17,500 bases of DNA from Botryococcus braunii. Taxonomy: Eukaryota; Chlorophyta; Trebouxiophyceae. Below, in pieces: positions 7,783 through 16,845 of the stretch (the first letter of the stretch is position 1; each line of letters opens with the position of its first letter). A program made the translations under genes and the position numbers. The notes under the pieces were generated by a model that saw only the letters and a program-made list of their open reading frames with translations, was not told the origin of the DNA and made no database searches. The stretch is taken from contig KV908362.1 in assembly GCA_002005505.1 (NCBI GenBank), positions 250,001 through 267,500 on the forward strand. The letters run 5' to 3'.

Positions 7783-8020
7783 TTGCAGGTACTTATCAGC
7801 GAGTTGCAGGTACTTATCAGGCGATTGCAGGTGCGTATTAAGAGATTGCAGGTATTCATCAGGGGAGTGCAGGAACCCATCAGGGGATTGCAGATACTTA
7901 TTAGGGGATTGCAGGTGCTCATCAGGGGCGTGCAGGGACTCATCACGGGATTGCAGGTACTCATCACGGGAGTGCAGGGACTCATCAGGGCATTGTAGGT
8001 ACTCATCAGGGGATTTCCCT
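7783..8020. repeat. 21-bp minisatellite, unit 1 copy
   Basis: About eleven copies of ATTGCAGGTACTCATCAGGGG with variants. Both strands stay open because of the 21-bp period. The plus strand reads as seven-residue LQVLIRG repeats and the minus strand as LQSPDEY/SLH-type repeats. Unit 2 has about twenty copies. Confidence 0.93.
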
Positions 8021-8590
8021 CGTGCGGAAACTGACTTTGATGCACATCCAATGACTGATCCGATGTCTGCCATGACTCAGCAGCATCCCTCATGACTCAT
8101 TGGGACCCCTATCATAGTGGCTGGCACTCATCAGAGAATGTCCCTGGACGCGGAAACTCATGCTGACTGCCGTTTAGCACAGCTGTTAAGAGCAGCCGGG
8201 CAGTCAGAACTCCCGTATACCAAGCCCAAGCAGTGTGGGAAATTTCGCCATCCTCACAACGTTTTATTTTACATAAGAGGAAATCACACCCCCCCCCCCC
8301 CCAGTTTAGATTCTTTTAAAAACTGAAACTTTCTTAACAAGAAGCTTCATCAGGATCAAGCGCTGCTTGCTCTCCAGGGAGGCCTGGCCACAAGCACACT
8401 TATGCGTATGCATTCACAGCTGCGATACGCATGTTAGGTAGGGCTGGCAATTGATACGCTTCAATTCTACGTACGTGATACGTAACGTACGCATTGTTAG
8501 CATGCAATGACGATGCTTTGAAGCTGTTCATTGAGTGCATTTCCGCTGTGGCAGGCGCCGTAGCTTTCACGCAATGCCGGCACATGTGCC
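8021..8590. repeat. Conserved tail block, unit 1 copy
   Basis: Similar to 16392-16830: CCGATGTCTGCCATGACTCA near 8060, CAGCATCCCTCATGACTCAT near 8081, CACAGCTGCGATACGCATG near 8415. It holds a C run at 8288-8302 and an extra ~61-bp stretch at 8437-8497 absent from unit 2. No conserved frame is seen. Confidence 0.75.
8437..8497. other. 61-bp insertion relative to unit 2
   Basis: Unit 2 reads GCATGTTAACATGCAAT at 16742-16758, whereas unit 1 has about 61 extra bases between GCATGTTA and TTAGCATGCAAT. The insert contains stacked TACGTA/ACGTAC motifs (8468-8490). TTAG stands on both sides, which would fit a 4-bp target duplication, but no terminal inverted repeats are clear. Confidence 0.45.
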
Positions 8591-8644
8591 TTGACAGCCG
8601 CCACCTATCAGTGCACTGAGACCAATGATGTGCGGTTGGTTACT

Positions 8645-8820
8645 ATTAACGAACGCCACCCCAGAAGTTTCAAAATGCACTACAGCCGCCCTCTACCACT
8701 GCAGCGATCACTAAGCGGCCGGCACCCCAGAAGTGTCCAACTGCTTTACAGCCGCCACTTTCCAGTGCAGCGACCATCAATGAAGTGTACCCAAGGAGTG
8801 TAAAGGTGGTGGGGTAACCA
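8645..8820. repeat. Degenerate ~70-bp repeat, unit 2 copy
   Basis: Two to three monomers with CCCAGAAGTTTCAAAATGC (8662) and CCCAGAAGTGTCCAACTGC (8725), each followed by TACAGCCGCC. Equivalent to 1290-1560 and 17140-17290. Confidence 0.75.
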
Positions 8821-9480
8821 TCAATAGTTGTTGCCCCACTTCTTAATGGGCTCAAGCCTGCCTCTGGAGGCTATTCCCTTAGCTAAAGCGACGACTTGAT
8901 GTGCTGTTCCCTCAGCTTAGGCGACGATGTGATCAATCAGCTGTGAGCTAGCGTTTCTGTAATCTCGTAATCAGAGATGGTAGAGTATACGATTTATAAA
9001 TGTAACATATGCTCGAACCTCCAAATATATTAGTATATAAAGACATGATACATACACCATTGCGGTAATGTATTCTAGAATCTGCCTCTCCAAAATGGGA
9101 GAATTCGCTAAATCTCCTCCCCACGCCATACCAGAATATACTCGTATTTTGCCATCTCATGATGTTACAACGTACCACTGTTCATGATGGTACACTATCA
9201 TATCACTTCTCTAACTTCCACGATGGTACAACACATCATTGTTCCGCCCTCCAAATGGGCAGAATACACCAGCGCGCTCAGATGAAGCGGTACCAACCTG
9301 TACACAGGTTTGTACACAGGAACCACCAATCTGTACACATGCATAAATATATCCTGATCAGGATACCTGGGTAATCAGACTCCTGGCAGATTGCTTAGCA
9401 CGCTTGACAATAAGTTTTGGGCTAACTTTAAAACAAATTTGCCTCATGCTTCAGGATCACGTACACATATAGGCGTACGC
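8821..9480. repeat. AT-rich conserved block, unit 2 copy
   Basis: Second copy of the block at 1690-2355. Shared anchors are TCTTAATGGGCTC at 8841, GATACATACACCA near 9045, TAAATCTCCTCCCCA near 9109 and TGTACACAGG elements near 9300-9335. A 14-bp palindrome ATCCTGATCAGGAT lies near 9352. The 42-bp palindrome of unit 1 is broken here. Confidence 0.8.
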
Positions 9481-9785
9481 ACGCCTAATATCACGAAACC
9501 CCTTCCTATCGCTTCAAGCCGGTTCGCGCATCAATCGCCCCCTTTTCCTGTCGATTTTCTCCGTCTCTAAGTACACATATAAATAGACCCCAAGACGGCC
9601 GACTCTTTCATGTTCCGAAAGGCAGTCTGATTGACTTCATTTGTCAAATGCTCGCATGCTTCTGGTTCCAAAAAGGATGGCTACGAAACTTTACTTTTTA
9701 ATGCCCCTGTGATTACTGACTAAGTGATGGAACCCCGCTTTTACAGCAGAGAGACTGTATGCCGTGTCTCGCTATGCCCCACACC
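9481..9785. other. Unit 2-specific spacer with a TATA-like motif
   Basis: No gene is recognised. TATAAATAG at 9578-9586 resembles a plus-strand TATA box, but no convincing coding frame follows it, so a promoter is not supported. Confidence 0.3.
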
Positions 9786-9789
9786 AACC

Positions 9790-10145
9790 AAAGTCAACAT
9801 GGCTGCGGCCCGTGTGCCGCTGGCCGTAGCTACAACATAATGTATTCCCTCACGTCGACACGGCAGCGGCCCATGTGCATCTTGCATTAAAAACGTTATA
9901 CCCCCCCCCCATGTACACATGGCAGCGGCCCTTGTGCCTCTTGCATTAGACAATAAATAGCCCCTCCATGTCCACATAGCAGCGGCCCATGTGCCTCTTG
10001 CATTACATTTTGCATACTGTATACCCCCCTAGTCCACATGGTAGCAGCCCATGTGCCTCTTGCATCATAGGATTATATCTTCCCCCAACTCCAGGTCGCA
10101 GCCGCCCATGCGCCTCTTGCACTAGATCCTACGGTCTTCCCCCCC
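9790..10145. repeat. ~60-bp tandem repeat
   Basis: Six copies share CACATGGCAGCGGCCCATGT and GCCTCTTGCATTA, with cores near 9797, 9856, 9915, 9972, 10033 and 10093. C runs of variable length follow each copy. The array sits where unit 1 carries the LINE tail and the 29-bp minisatellite. Confidence 0.88.
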
Positions 10146-10510
10146 CCCCTCCCGCGGGGCATTGCAAACGCTGCTGGACATGTCGGGGACCCAAAACGAA
10201 ACCCGACTTGTCTGGGAAACTTGTTTAGGACGCAATTGCTCCAACACCAATTCCAGCTCATAAGCATCTCAAAGACATGGCTACACCACATGTACATGGC
10301 CTCTTCGGGAGAGGGCTTCCTTTCAGACCATGTGCTCAGAAGCCAGATTAACCTCCGAAACTGGATTCGCAACTGAGCGGCCTCTTTGGGAGGGAGCTTT
10401 CTCCCAGAAGCCAAAATCTACCTTCCCAGCTCAACCCACAACTCGGCGGCTTCTTCGGGAGAGGCGGCTTTGGAAGCAGACTAAAGCTTTGAAAGACAAA
10501 ATAGAACTTA
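10146..10510. other. Region downstream of gene B
   Basis: Diverged copies of a GGCCTCTTCGGGAGAGGGCTT element near 10300, 10378 and 10448. The part from about 10390 matches unit 1 near 2815-2990 (CTACCTTCCCAGCTC). No coding frame is supported, and no AATAAA is seen on the gene B strand close to its stop. Confidence 0.45.
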
Positions 10511-10516
10511 CGCCAG

Positions 10517-10711
10517 TCACAACTCGATGACCTCTCGGGGGCGGGGCTTCTTTCTGATTTCCCAGACGGGGCCGTCCCCGGTGAGGTCGCAGTGCACCGT
10601 CTCGTCCTTCCCGCAAATGCGCTTGTCCGTCGCGGTTCGCAGCCTGAGAGGGGTCTGCACCACCTCCTCTCGCTCCCGCTTAATGCGCGCCCCCAGGTTG
10701 CCTGCTGCGCC
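10517..10711 (-). CDS. Gene B, exon 5 (terminal exon)
   Basis: The paralogue of 3002-3199, 64 codons ending at TGA 10519-10517. An in-frame TAG ends at 10712, directly before GGC, so this frame cannot start upstream and needs splicing at GGCATGTAG|GGC. The product matches gene A: NLGARIKREREEV, CGKDETVHCDLTGD, VWEIRKKPRPREVIEL. It is one leucine shorter at the end. The nucleotide sequence is about 94% identical to gene A by hand count, much closer than exons 1-3. The exact function is unknown. Confidence 0.6.
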   Translation of the reverse strand, partial: GAAGNLGARIKREREEVVQTPLRLRTATDKRICGKDETVHCDLTGDGPVWEIRKKPRPREVIEL

Positions 10712-10739
10712 CTACATGCCAGCCATGCCGCCCCACTCA

Positions 10740-11102
10740 CTACTTCTTCTTCTTCTTCTTCACGGTAATCTTCGGGGAGGCGAAGCCAATACGTCCCCGC
10801 TCATTTTCCTTCTTCTCCACGGCAATGCGGCTTCACTTGTTTTCCTTGCCGTCAAAGCTGATTCGTTCGTTTTCCTTGGTTTCAAAGCCGACATGGCTTC
10901 ATCTTGTTTTCCTTGTTTTCAAAGCCAGTACGCCGTCCCATGCTTTCCTTTCTTTCAAATCCGGTTTGTCATCGTTTGCTTTCCTTGTTTTCAAAACCAA
11001 CACTCCATCCCTTGTTTAGCTCGTCTTCAAAGCCACTGTAGCATCGTTTGTTTCCCTTGCTTTAGAGCCAATACCACATCTTTGTTTTCCCTGTTTTCAT
11101 GA
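10740..11102. repeat. ~36-bp tandem repeat in intron 4 of gene B
   Basis: About nine copies of TTTTCCTTGTTTTCAAAGCC followed by variable AC..CATCGTTTG, preceded by a short (TTC)n near 10741. The equivalent array in unit 1 has fewer and more diverged copies. It keeps a long plus-strand frame open, which I do not regard as a gene. Confidence 0.85.
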
Positions 11103-11178
11103 ATAGACGAACGACTTTTTCTTTAAACACACACCGCCAGGCACATCAAGACAGGGTGAAGTGTTGAATGTGCTCCTA

Positions 11179-11294
11179 CAATCCTGCAGCCCTGATCTCC
11201 TTGAGAGGTACACCCAAATCCTCCCCATGGGGCTGCAACGCACAACCCTCCAGCCCTGATCTCCCAGAAACTTCTAACTCAAGCCCTCTACACG
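11179..11294. repeat. 65-bp repeat, two copies
   Basis: Monomers start at 11179 (CAATCCTGCAGCCC) and 11243 (CAACCCTCCAGCCC), spacing 64 bp. Same family as 3779-4053, with fewer copies. Confidence 0.8.
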
Positions 11295-11297
11295 GAC

Positions 11298-11325
11298 CCG
11301 CAGCTTACAATATGTGAAGCTGCGG
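11298..11325. repeat. Conserved 9-bp stem-loop in intron 4 of gene B
   Basis: CCGCAGCTT and AAGCTGCGG enclose the loop ACAATATGTG. The stem is identical to that at 4092-4119 in gene A, and the loop differs at two bases. Confidence 0.7.
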
Positions 11326-11470
11326 AGGAAGGGTGACACCAAGCTGCTGCCCAACCCGGGACGGATGATCCTCCATCATTCACCTTTTGCCCCTCTGCCA
11401 CCCCGACACCAAGCCCCAGGCAGGCGCCCACATGGCGTTTGTACTTGCAGCCACCACAAGTGTTTCCACC

Positions 11471-11521
11471 ACATTCACACACACACGCGCGCGCGCGCGC
11501 GCGCGCACGCGCGCGCGCGTG
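11471..11521. repeat. (CA)n-(CG)n alternating tract
   Basis: A short CA run at 11476-11486 leads into alternating CG with one interruption up to 11520. Strict purine-pyrimidine alternation favours Z-DNA. It occupies the position of the (CA)n at 4557-4740 in unit 1. Confidence 0.93.
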
Positions 11522-11588
11522 TTGTGCGCATGTGCTTTGCCGCTAGATAAGAGGCGGGAGAGGGGGAGTGAAGAGAGATTGGGTGCAG

Positions 11589-11765
<177 letters not shown>

Positions 11766-11805
11766 GTGTCCAGGAGGACCATTTGCAGAGACATAAGGAG
11801 CAGAC

Positions 11806-12012
11806 CTGTTGGGCGGGCTGGTGTAAGCCGCTGGCGGTCAGGATGACTTTGTGAGCAGGGATTCTCGGGTCCAAAACCTTCCTCAAAAGTAGAGTAGCAG
11901 CCGTCTCATACCTAATCATAACGAGGTGGGAGGAAAGAGTCTTGTACTTCGTTTTTGAGAAGTGGGTCTGACGGAGCTCCCGGTGTCCAGCCTTGCAGCA
12001 CAGAGACGGTTC
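11806..12012 (-). CDS. Gene B, exon 4 (internal exon)
   Basis: The paralogue of 5027-5239, 69 codons, acceptor CCGTCTGTCAG before GAA at 12012 and donor CAACAG|GTCTGC at 11806. It begins EPSLCCKAGHREL, holds VMIRYETAATLL and ends KVILTASGLHQPAQQ. It is two codons shorter than gene A between CCKAG and MIRYE, so the frame is kept. This is good evidence that the exon is translated. The donor is weak in both copies. Phase 0 at both ends. Confidence 0.55.
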
Positions 12013-12092
12013 CTGACAGACGGAACTTCCACATTGGACCGAAAGTAATTAATAATAATAAAAACACACAAAGTTAAAATAAAACAAACACA

Positions 12093-12213
<121 letters not shown>

Positions 12214-12489
12214 ACAAGAGCACGAGCACAAGGGGTTGCTCGTAAGGGAGCATGAAATCTTGCGTTTTCCTCCATCACCAGGTACAGCCAGGGGCCATAT
12301 GCAAGCACCTCCTCGGACCATAGCAGGCCAGAGAGATATTGATAGTATCTCACAAACACTTCAAGTGGGCTAGTGTTGAATCATGCTGCTGTGCAAAGTC
12401 CATAAGCTGTGCAAAAGGCGGAAATGGATAGCATTGGACCTCATTAAGAGCAACTTGAGTCAGGCAAAGGGACCAGCGTATGAGTTCAC

Positions 12490-13203
12490 CATGAAAAACT
12501 TCTTGTCCTCTTTTGAAGCATTGGTGCCTGAAGCGCTGGGACAGTTAACATAGAATGGTTTCAAATGCTCCATTATCCCAGTGGCTTTACTCCATTGAAA
12601 GTCAACTTTCAAGTGCCCAGCGTGTGCTGAGGCGACTGATGTCGCTCCATGACCCGGTTGGTGAGCCTGAGCGCCAGAGCCCACAAAGAGATGAATATCA
12701 TCCTTTTCTAAGGACAAGATCATTTTCTTAGAAAGCATTGTCAGCTTTGGCGCACCTGGGAAGCAGAATCGAACCGGAATGCACGGAACTCGAAGGACTT
12801 GACTGTTTCGGGTCTCGCTGGGATGTGCATGCAAAAGCCTAAAAAAACTCTTTCAGGGTTTTCCAATGAGAGTACTTTCCCATACCCAAGTCTTTGGCCG
12901 TCAACTGTGAGCCAAACTCTTAACCTATCGCTGTCTTTCCTGGGGCGGGAGCCCGTTGCGGGACGGCCAGCCTTGATTAGCTTCACAACTACTTCAAAAT
13001 CCTGCAAGAAACCAACATAGCCCCTTCTGTTTTAAAGGGTGGAATTGTACATATCAGATTGCTCCGACTTATACGCAACTCACCTGGCCAGGTTCAGCGA
13101 CTACATAGGCCTGGCCATCGTGCTCCACCTCCGGGAAACACTCCTGGGTGCCCTTCTTACGAACTCGAACTTCCACTAAGCCGTCCTTATGCACCCTGAC
13201 CAT
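12490..13203 (-). CDS. Gene B, exons 1-3 (uncharacterised beta-rich domain)
   Basis: Exon 1 is 13084-13203 (40 codons), exon 2 is 12756-13001 (82) and exon 3 is 12490-12666 (59). Introns are 82 and 89 bases with CAG|GTGAGT, TTTCTTGCAG|GAT, CCCAG|GTGCGC and GGCGCTCAG|GCT. It starts MVRVHKDGLVEVRVRKKG. Over the 190 codons read through to the in-frame stop, 111 residues are identical to gene A (58%) with no indel. Conserved blocks are DFEVVVKL, VWL..DG, GFCMHIP, EFRAFRF, FQWS and SAS. Exon 3 then splices at ATG|GTGAAC to exon 4, or reads on to TGA at 12462-12460. The GTGAAC donor is weaker than in gene A. The full five-exon product would be about 314 residues. Function unknown; the likeness to fungal DUF7918 proteins is only in general layout. 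Confidence 0.7.
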
Positions 13204-13382
13204 TTCAAATATTAAAAGACTAAGTAATACCTCGACGGTTCAAGGCAGGTAGTGCTGAAGCCAGCAGCGTGAAATGTCCTGCTAGAGCCAACTGTTTTTG
13301 TTCCGGACCGCTATTTTGAAACACATAAATGCTGTAAAAAATCGACTACGAGTTTGTCAATGGCCCCGCCTTGCGTCTTGAG

Positions 13383-13456
13383 GACTCTTAATTCAAGAGT
13401 CTTGAAGACTCTCTCGAGTCGAGACTCTAGAGTCTAGAGTCTAGACTAGAGAGTCT
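13383..13456. promoter_or_regulatory. Palindrome cluster upstream of gene B
   Basis: GACTCTTAATTCAAGAGTC at 13383-13401 is a 7-bp stem with a 5-base loop. AGACTCTAGAGTCT at 13422-13435 is a perfect 14-bp palindrome. Further TCTAGAGTCTAGACTAGAGA follows. The cluster is about 180-250 bases upstream of the gene B start. Unit 1 has a weaker form at 6484-6530. A role in expression is possible but unproven. Confidence 0.45.
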
Positions 13457-13511
13457 CGGGGGTGTTGATAACAAAACAGACGAGGGGCAGGCCCTGCAGG
13501 GGCCCTCAACA

Positions 13512-15056
13512 GGGGCGGGTGTTCCTCAAGGGTGCCCCATTAGGGGCAGGGGCGGGTGTTCCTCAAGGGTGCCCCATTAGCCCTACACTATTTGGAATTA
13601 TGTCGGATGGACTCCCCCGATATCTTGCACACCATTGTCCCACGGCTGGCCTTCAGCTACCTGATGGCACACGTTTAAATATAATACGTATCCAAGTGCT
13701 AGGTTTTGCCGACGATTTTGTTCTCGTCGCGCCTACAGTTGAGGACCTACAGGTGTTGGTGAATGCTACTCAAGAATGGTGTAAGAGTATGGACATGCGC
13801 CTGAATGGGGCCAAGACGCAGTACCTTTCAGTAAATCCAGACCCTTCGGACACTCTCTACCTCTCTAGAGGTTGCAGAGGTTAGAATTGGTCCGGTACAG
13901 GAGGTTACATACCTTGGATTACAGATTCATGCCAAGAATATTCATGCCAAGAACATTAATGGCCTTCAAGCCGGCATTAAGAACCTCGAGCAGAGGTTCT
14001 GGATAGCATGGGAAGACCTTACTAGAGCTTATAGCAATCTCGGTTGCAACATGTAAATGATGCTCATGACAGAACTGTACTTAGCTTGCCTACCACCCCT
14101 CATCTCCTATGGATGTGAAGTCTGGGCATTCAGATGCTTTCAAGGCAGACAATTGTCTTCGGGAAAACCTAGTAGTATACCCCTATTGGATGCGCACAAG
14201 CGGGTCCTAGCTCAGATTTTGGGGGTGCGTCGGACAATCCCTGAGGAAATAATCAATTGTGAATTAAACATATTCTCTTTGTGGTCAACTTGGATCTTAC
14301 GTATGGTCAGGTTTTGGAACAATATAGCGGCCATGAGACCTCATTCATTACACTACAAGGTCCTCATGCATGACATTAGGTTGGCAATGATAGAAGGCCG
14401 AGAAACGTTTTCGGGTACCCTTATGCAACAACTTAAGAAACTATGATACTATATAGCTGACCATGTGCGGTTTGATACAGCCTTGCAGATTGACATTTCA
14501 CAGGTAAAGGATCTGTTAGACAATAAAAGTGACATGATATGGGATGACCTAGACATCTCCCCTCGCACTTGTGCATCCCCAAGAGCCTTATTCTGCAGAT
14601 ACCAAAGGTGGTTCGCACGTCCGCCTCATGTGCCACGGCGTAAGAGTGCGCTCAAACTCCACCTTCCTAATGGTACATTGCGGACCTTTATGCGATTTAG
14701 ATAAGGGTGTCATGACCTTCCTATTGATAAAGGTAGACAACAAGGCATCCCTCGAGACCAGAGGATTTGCACGAGGTGCTCCTTAGAGCTCGTTGGTGAT
14801 CAACATCATCTGTTGTTCACTTGCCCGGCTGTACAACATGTACGGCAACAATTTATGCATCTCTTTCAACAAAGGAGTCGATCTGTACAGACGTTTATGT
14901 GGCAAGAAGACCTTGAAGGGGTTGCCAAATTTGTGACTAGAGCACTGGAGAGCTACCTCACTCTCCCAGGTGCTGTGCGACCTTAGTTGGCTAGGTATGG
15001 GTCATTCATTGTACTGCCGTCCTCTTCAGCCCTAGTGGCTGGTCTTTGGATGTAAT
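13512..15056 (+). mobile_element. 5'-truncated LINE-type retrotransposon
   Basis: The fragment starts inside the reverse transcriptase just before GVPQGCPISP (13555-13584) and contains the catalytic GFADD (13702-13716), the post-palm VTYLGLQIH, an EVWAF..F region, FWNNIA, a C-terminal finger and a 3' region ending near TGTAAT at 15056. The fingers, the first catalytic Asp motif and any endonuclease are missing, as is usual for truncated LINE copies. No poly-A tail is seen. The 3' flank is a (CCTTTTCCTTT)-type pyrimidine stretch and a G run. The left edge shows a 37-bp tandem duplication (13512-13580). It lies about 300 bases upstream of gene B in opposite orientation. Confidence 0.85.
13546..14986 (+). 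pseudogene. LINE reverse transcriptase and C-terminal finger, broken frame
   Basis: The first frame runs from within the palm to 13884. A +1 frameshift between about 13850 and 13868 moves the sequence into a second frame (LEVAEVRIGPVQEVTYLG), which then holds to the end at TAG 14984-14986. This frame is interrupted by TAA at 14054, TGA at 14444 and TAA at 14702. Near the end CTRC (14768-14779), HH (14804-14809) and C (14822) in the order C-C-H-C form the finger RICTRCSLELVGDQHHLLFT. It follows GCHDLPI, typical of LINE C-termini of algae and seedless plants (family knowledge). With one frameshift and three stops it cannot make a working protein. Confidence 0.85.
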
Positions 15057-15104
15057 CTTTCCTTTCCTTTTCCTTTCCTCCCGGAGGACCGGAAAAAGGG
15101 GGGG

Positions 15105-15345
15105 GGGGGCCTTTCCTGTTTTGTTATCTTCAAGAAACCGGGTGTGATTTGGAGCTCCAACATTTGGGTTTTGGGTCGTTGATACAAAAGCTGGTCTTTT
15201 CTTATTTCACTCTGGTATTGGGGGAAAATTTCAACTGTCCAGCCCACATGGCATCTTAAAATGTGCACAAACACATAGGGTAGCCTAAACAGGCCTGGCG
15301 TTAGCGTAACAGCATTCGAAGCACCGCAGATGCCGCTAACAGCAA
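15105..15345. repeat. Conserved non-coding block (unit 2 copy)
   Basis: The counterpart of 6756-7010, starting directly after the G run (15097-15109) that follows the LINE. Shared strings are TTTGGGTTTTGGGTCGTTGA near 15162 and CTGTCCAGCCCACATGGCAT near 15234. Confidence 0.75.
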
Positions 15346-15402
15346 TAAAACCAAGGAGAAGGGCAGCCCAAGCTATAGCTACCCTTGGGGGCAGCAGCCT
15401 AA

Positions 15403-15740
15403 TAGATGCAGCCGGCGCATGCATGGCTATGTGGGCCAGCTGGACGGCATCGTGATTTTATGAAACCACCACAAGCTTGAGACAACTTAAGACTTAGGTT
15501 GACAGACTTAAGTCTTAAGAACATTGGCCTGCCAAATGAACTGCTTGAGGCCGACTTTGAAGAGCCGAAGATCAAGCAAGCGTAACGTTCCCGTACAGGG
15601 TCGCGCGCTTCAAAATGGAAGACAAAGTAGCGTTCATTACCAACAGCAGAGTCACGCATGTATATGTCACAATGGAGCTGGCGGCTAACACCGATGGAGA
15701 GGCCATGAACAGCAAGTCGAAACCGGAGGAAAGTCCGGCT
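15403..15740 (-). pseudogene. LINE ORF2 C-terminal ghost, copy 2
   Basis: The counterpart of 7267-7572. The minus strand gives FLRFRLAVHGLSIG, then HCDIYMRDSAVGNERY and DPVRERYACLIF, and after a frameshift NHDAVQLAHIAMHA. It differs from copy 1 at many positions and retains a different subset of finger residues (C and H before AVG). A TAA interrupts the tail. An inserted AT-rich stretch (15478-15530) holds the inverted motif CTTAAGACTTAGG/GACTTAAGTCTTAAG. Confidence 0.5.
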
Positions 15741-15749
15741 TTTGCTAAG

Positions 15750-15815
15750 GGAGCCCCATGGTTGTCCCCCCCCCCCCCCCCCCGCCCTGGGGATCCTCCG
15801 CCAGGGAGCACCATG
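15750..15815. repeat. Poly-C tract between imperfect direct repeats, unit 2
   Basis: GGGAGCCCCATGG and GGGAGCACCATGG flank a run of about 17 C (15767-15783). Same arrangement as 7571-7641 with a different run length. Confidence 0.7.
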
Positions 15816-15954
15816 GGCTGGTTTGCCAAGTCAATGCCAGCCTTGTGACATTGGAAATATCATCCAAAGACCCCATTACCAATACTGCGTTACGCCAAGT
15901 CAACTCAGTAGCAGCATCCCTATCATAAAATTCTTCTGGAGATGTTACTTTAGG

Positions 15955-16391
15955 GATTGCAGTTACGAATCAGGGGCTAGCAGGTACTTATCAGGGGATT
16001 GGTATTCATCACGGGATTGCAGGAACTCATCACTGAGTCATCGCAGGTACCTTTTATGGGATTGAGGGTACTTATTATGAGACTGCAGGTACTCATCAGG
16101 GGATCCCCTGTCCGGACTGCAGGAAGTCATCAGTGAACTGCAGGTGCTTAATGAGGGACTGCAGGCACTTATTATGAGATTGCAGGTACTCACCAGGGGA
16201 CTGCAGGAACTCATCAGGGGATTGCAGGTACTCATCAAGGGATTGCAGGCACTCATCAGGGGATTGCAGGTACTCATCAGGAGACTGCAGGCACTCATCA
16301 GGAGACTACAGGCACTCATCAGGGGATTGCAGGTACTCATCAAGGGGATTGCAGGTACTCATCAGGGGATTGTAGGTACTCATCAAGGGAT
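15955..16391. repeat. 21-bp minisatellite, unit 2 copy
   Basis: About twenty copies of ATTGCAGGTACTCATCAGGGG. The right half (16180-16390) is the most regular and the left half is diverged and interrupted. Roughly twice the copy number of unit 1 (7783-8020). Confidence 0.93.
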
Positions 16392-16845
16392 TACAAATAG
16401 GATTTCCCCGATTCGGAAACTGACTTTGATGCACTTCGGATGACTGATCCGATGTCTGCCATGACTCAGCAGCATCCCTCATGACTCATTGGGATCCCTA
16501 TCATACTGCCAGGCACTCATAAAGGACTTTCCCTGATGCGGCAACTCATGCTGACAGTTAAGACCAGCCAGGCCGTCGAAACCCACGTACACCAAGCATA
16601 AACATGGTGGGAAAATTCTGTATCCCCACGAAGGCTATAGATCTTTATGAAGTTTAAAAATCATTCATCAAGACCACGCGCTCCTTGCTCTCCCAAGAGG
16701 CCTAGGCTACAAGCACGCATATGCATTCACAGCTGCGATATGCATGTTAACATGCAATAGCGATGCTTCGAAGGTGTTCATTGACGGTTTTTCCGCTTTG
16801 GCAGGCGCTGCAGCTTTATCAATGTGGGGACCATTACGGAACAGC
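16392..16845. repeat. Conserved tail block, unit 2 copy
   Basis: Similar to 8021-8590. It ends in CAATGTGGGGACCATTACGG near 16820, which also matches 1387-1406 in unit 1. No gene is seen. Confidence 0.7.

Noticed and set aside
9578..9586. TATA box promoter TATAAATAG
   Set aside because: No coding frame or conserved sequence follows it and it is present only in unit 2. A single AT motif is not enough.
10527..11102. 191-codon plus-strand frame with Cys/Phe-rich repeats
   Set aside because: It overlaps the antisense of exon 5 and then a 36-bp tandem repeat whose period keeps frames open. The matching region of unit 1 has stops and shifted frames.
12300..12376. Extra minus-strand exon (EVFVRYYQYLSGLLWSEEVL) between exons 3 and 4 of gene B
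   Set aside because: The matching stretch of unit 1 has an in-frame TAG and a length change that breaks the frame, and no acceptor and donor pair keeps phase 0 in both copies.
14054..14704. Altered genetic code, because the LINE frame is crossed by TAA twice
   Set aside because: A TGA and a frameshift also interrupt it and the element is 5'-truncated, so ordinary pseudogene decay is simpler. The evidence cannot fully exclude reassigned TAA/TAG, since both modelled genes end in TGA.
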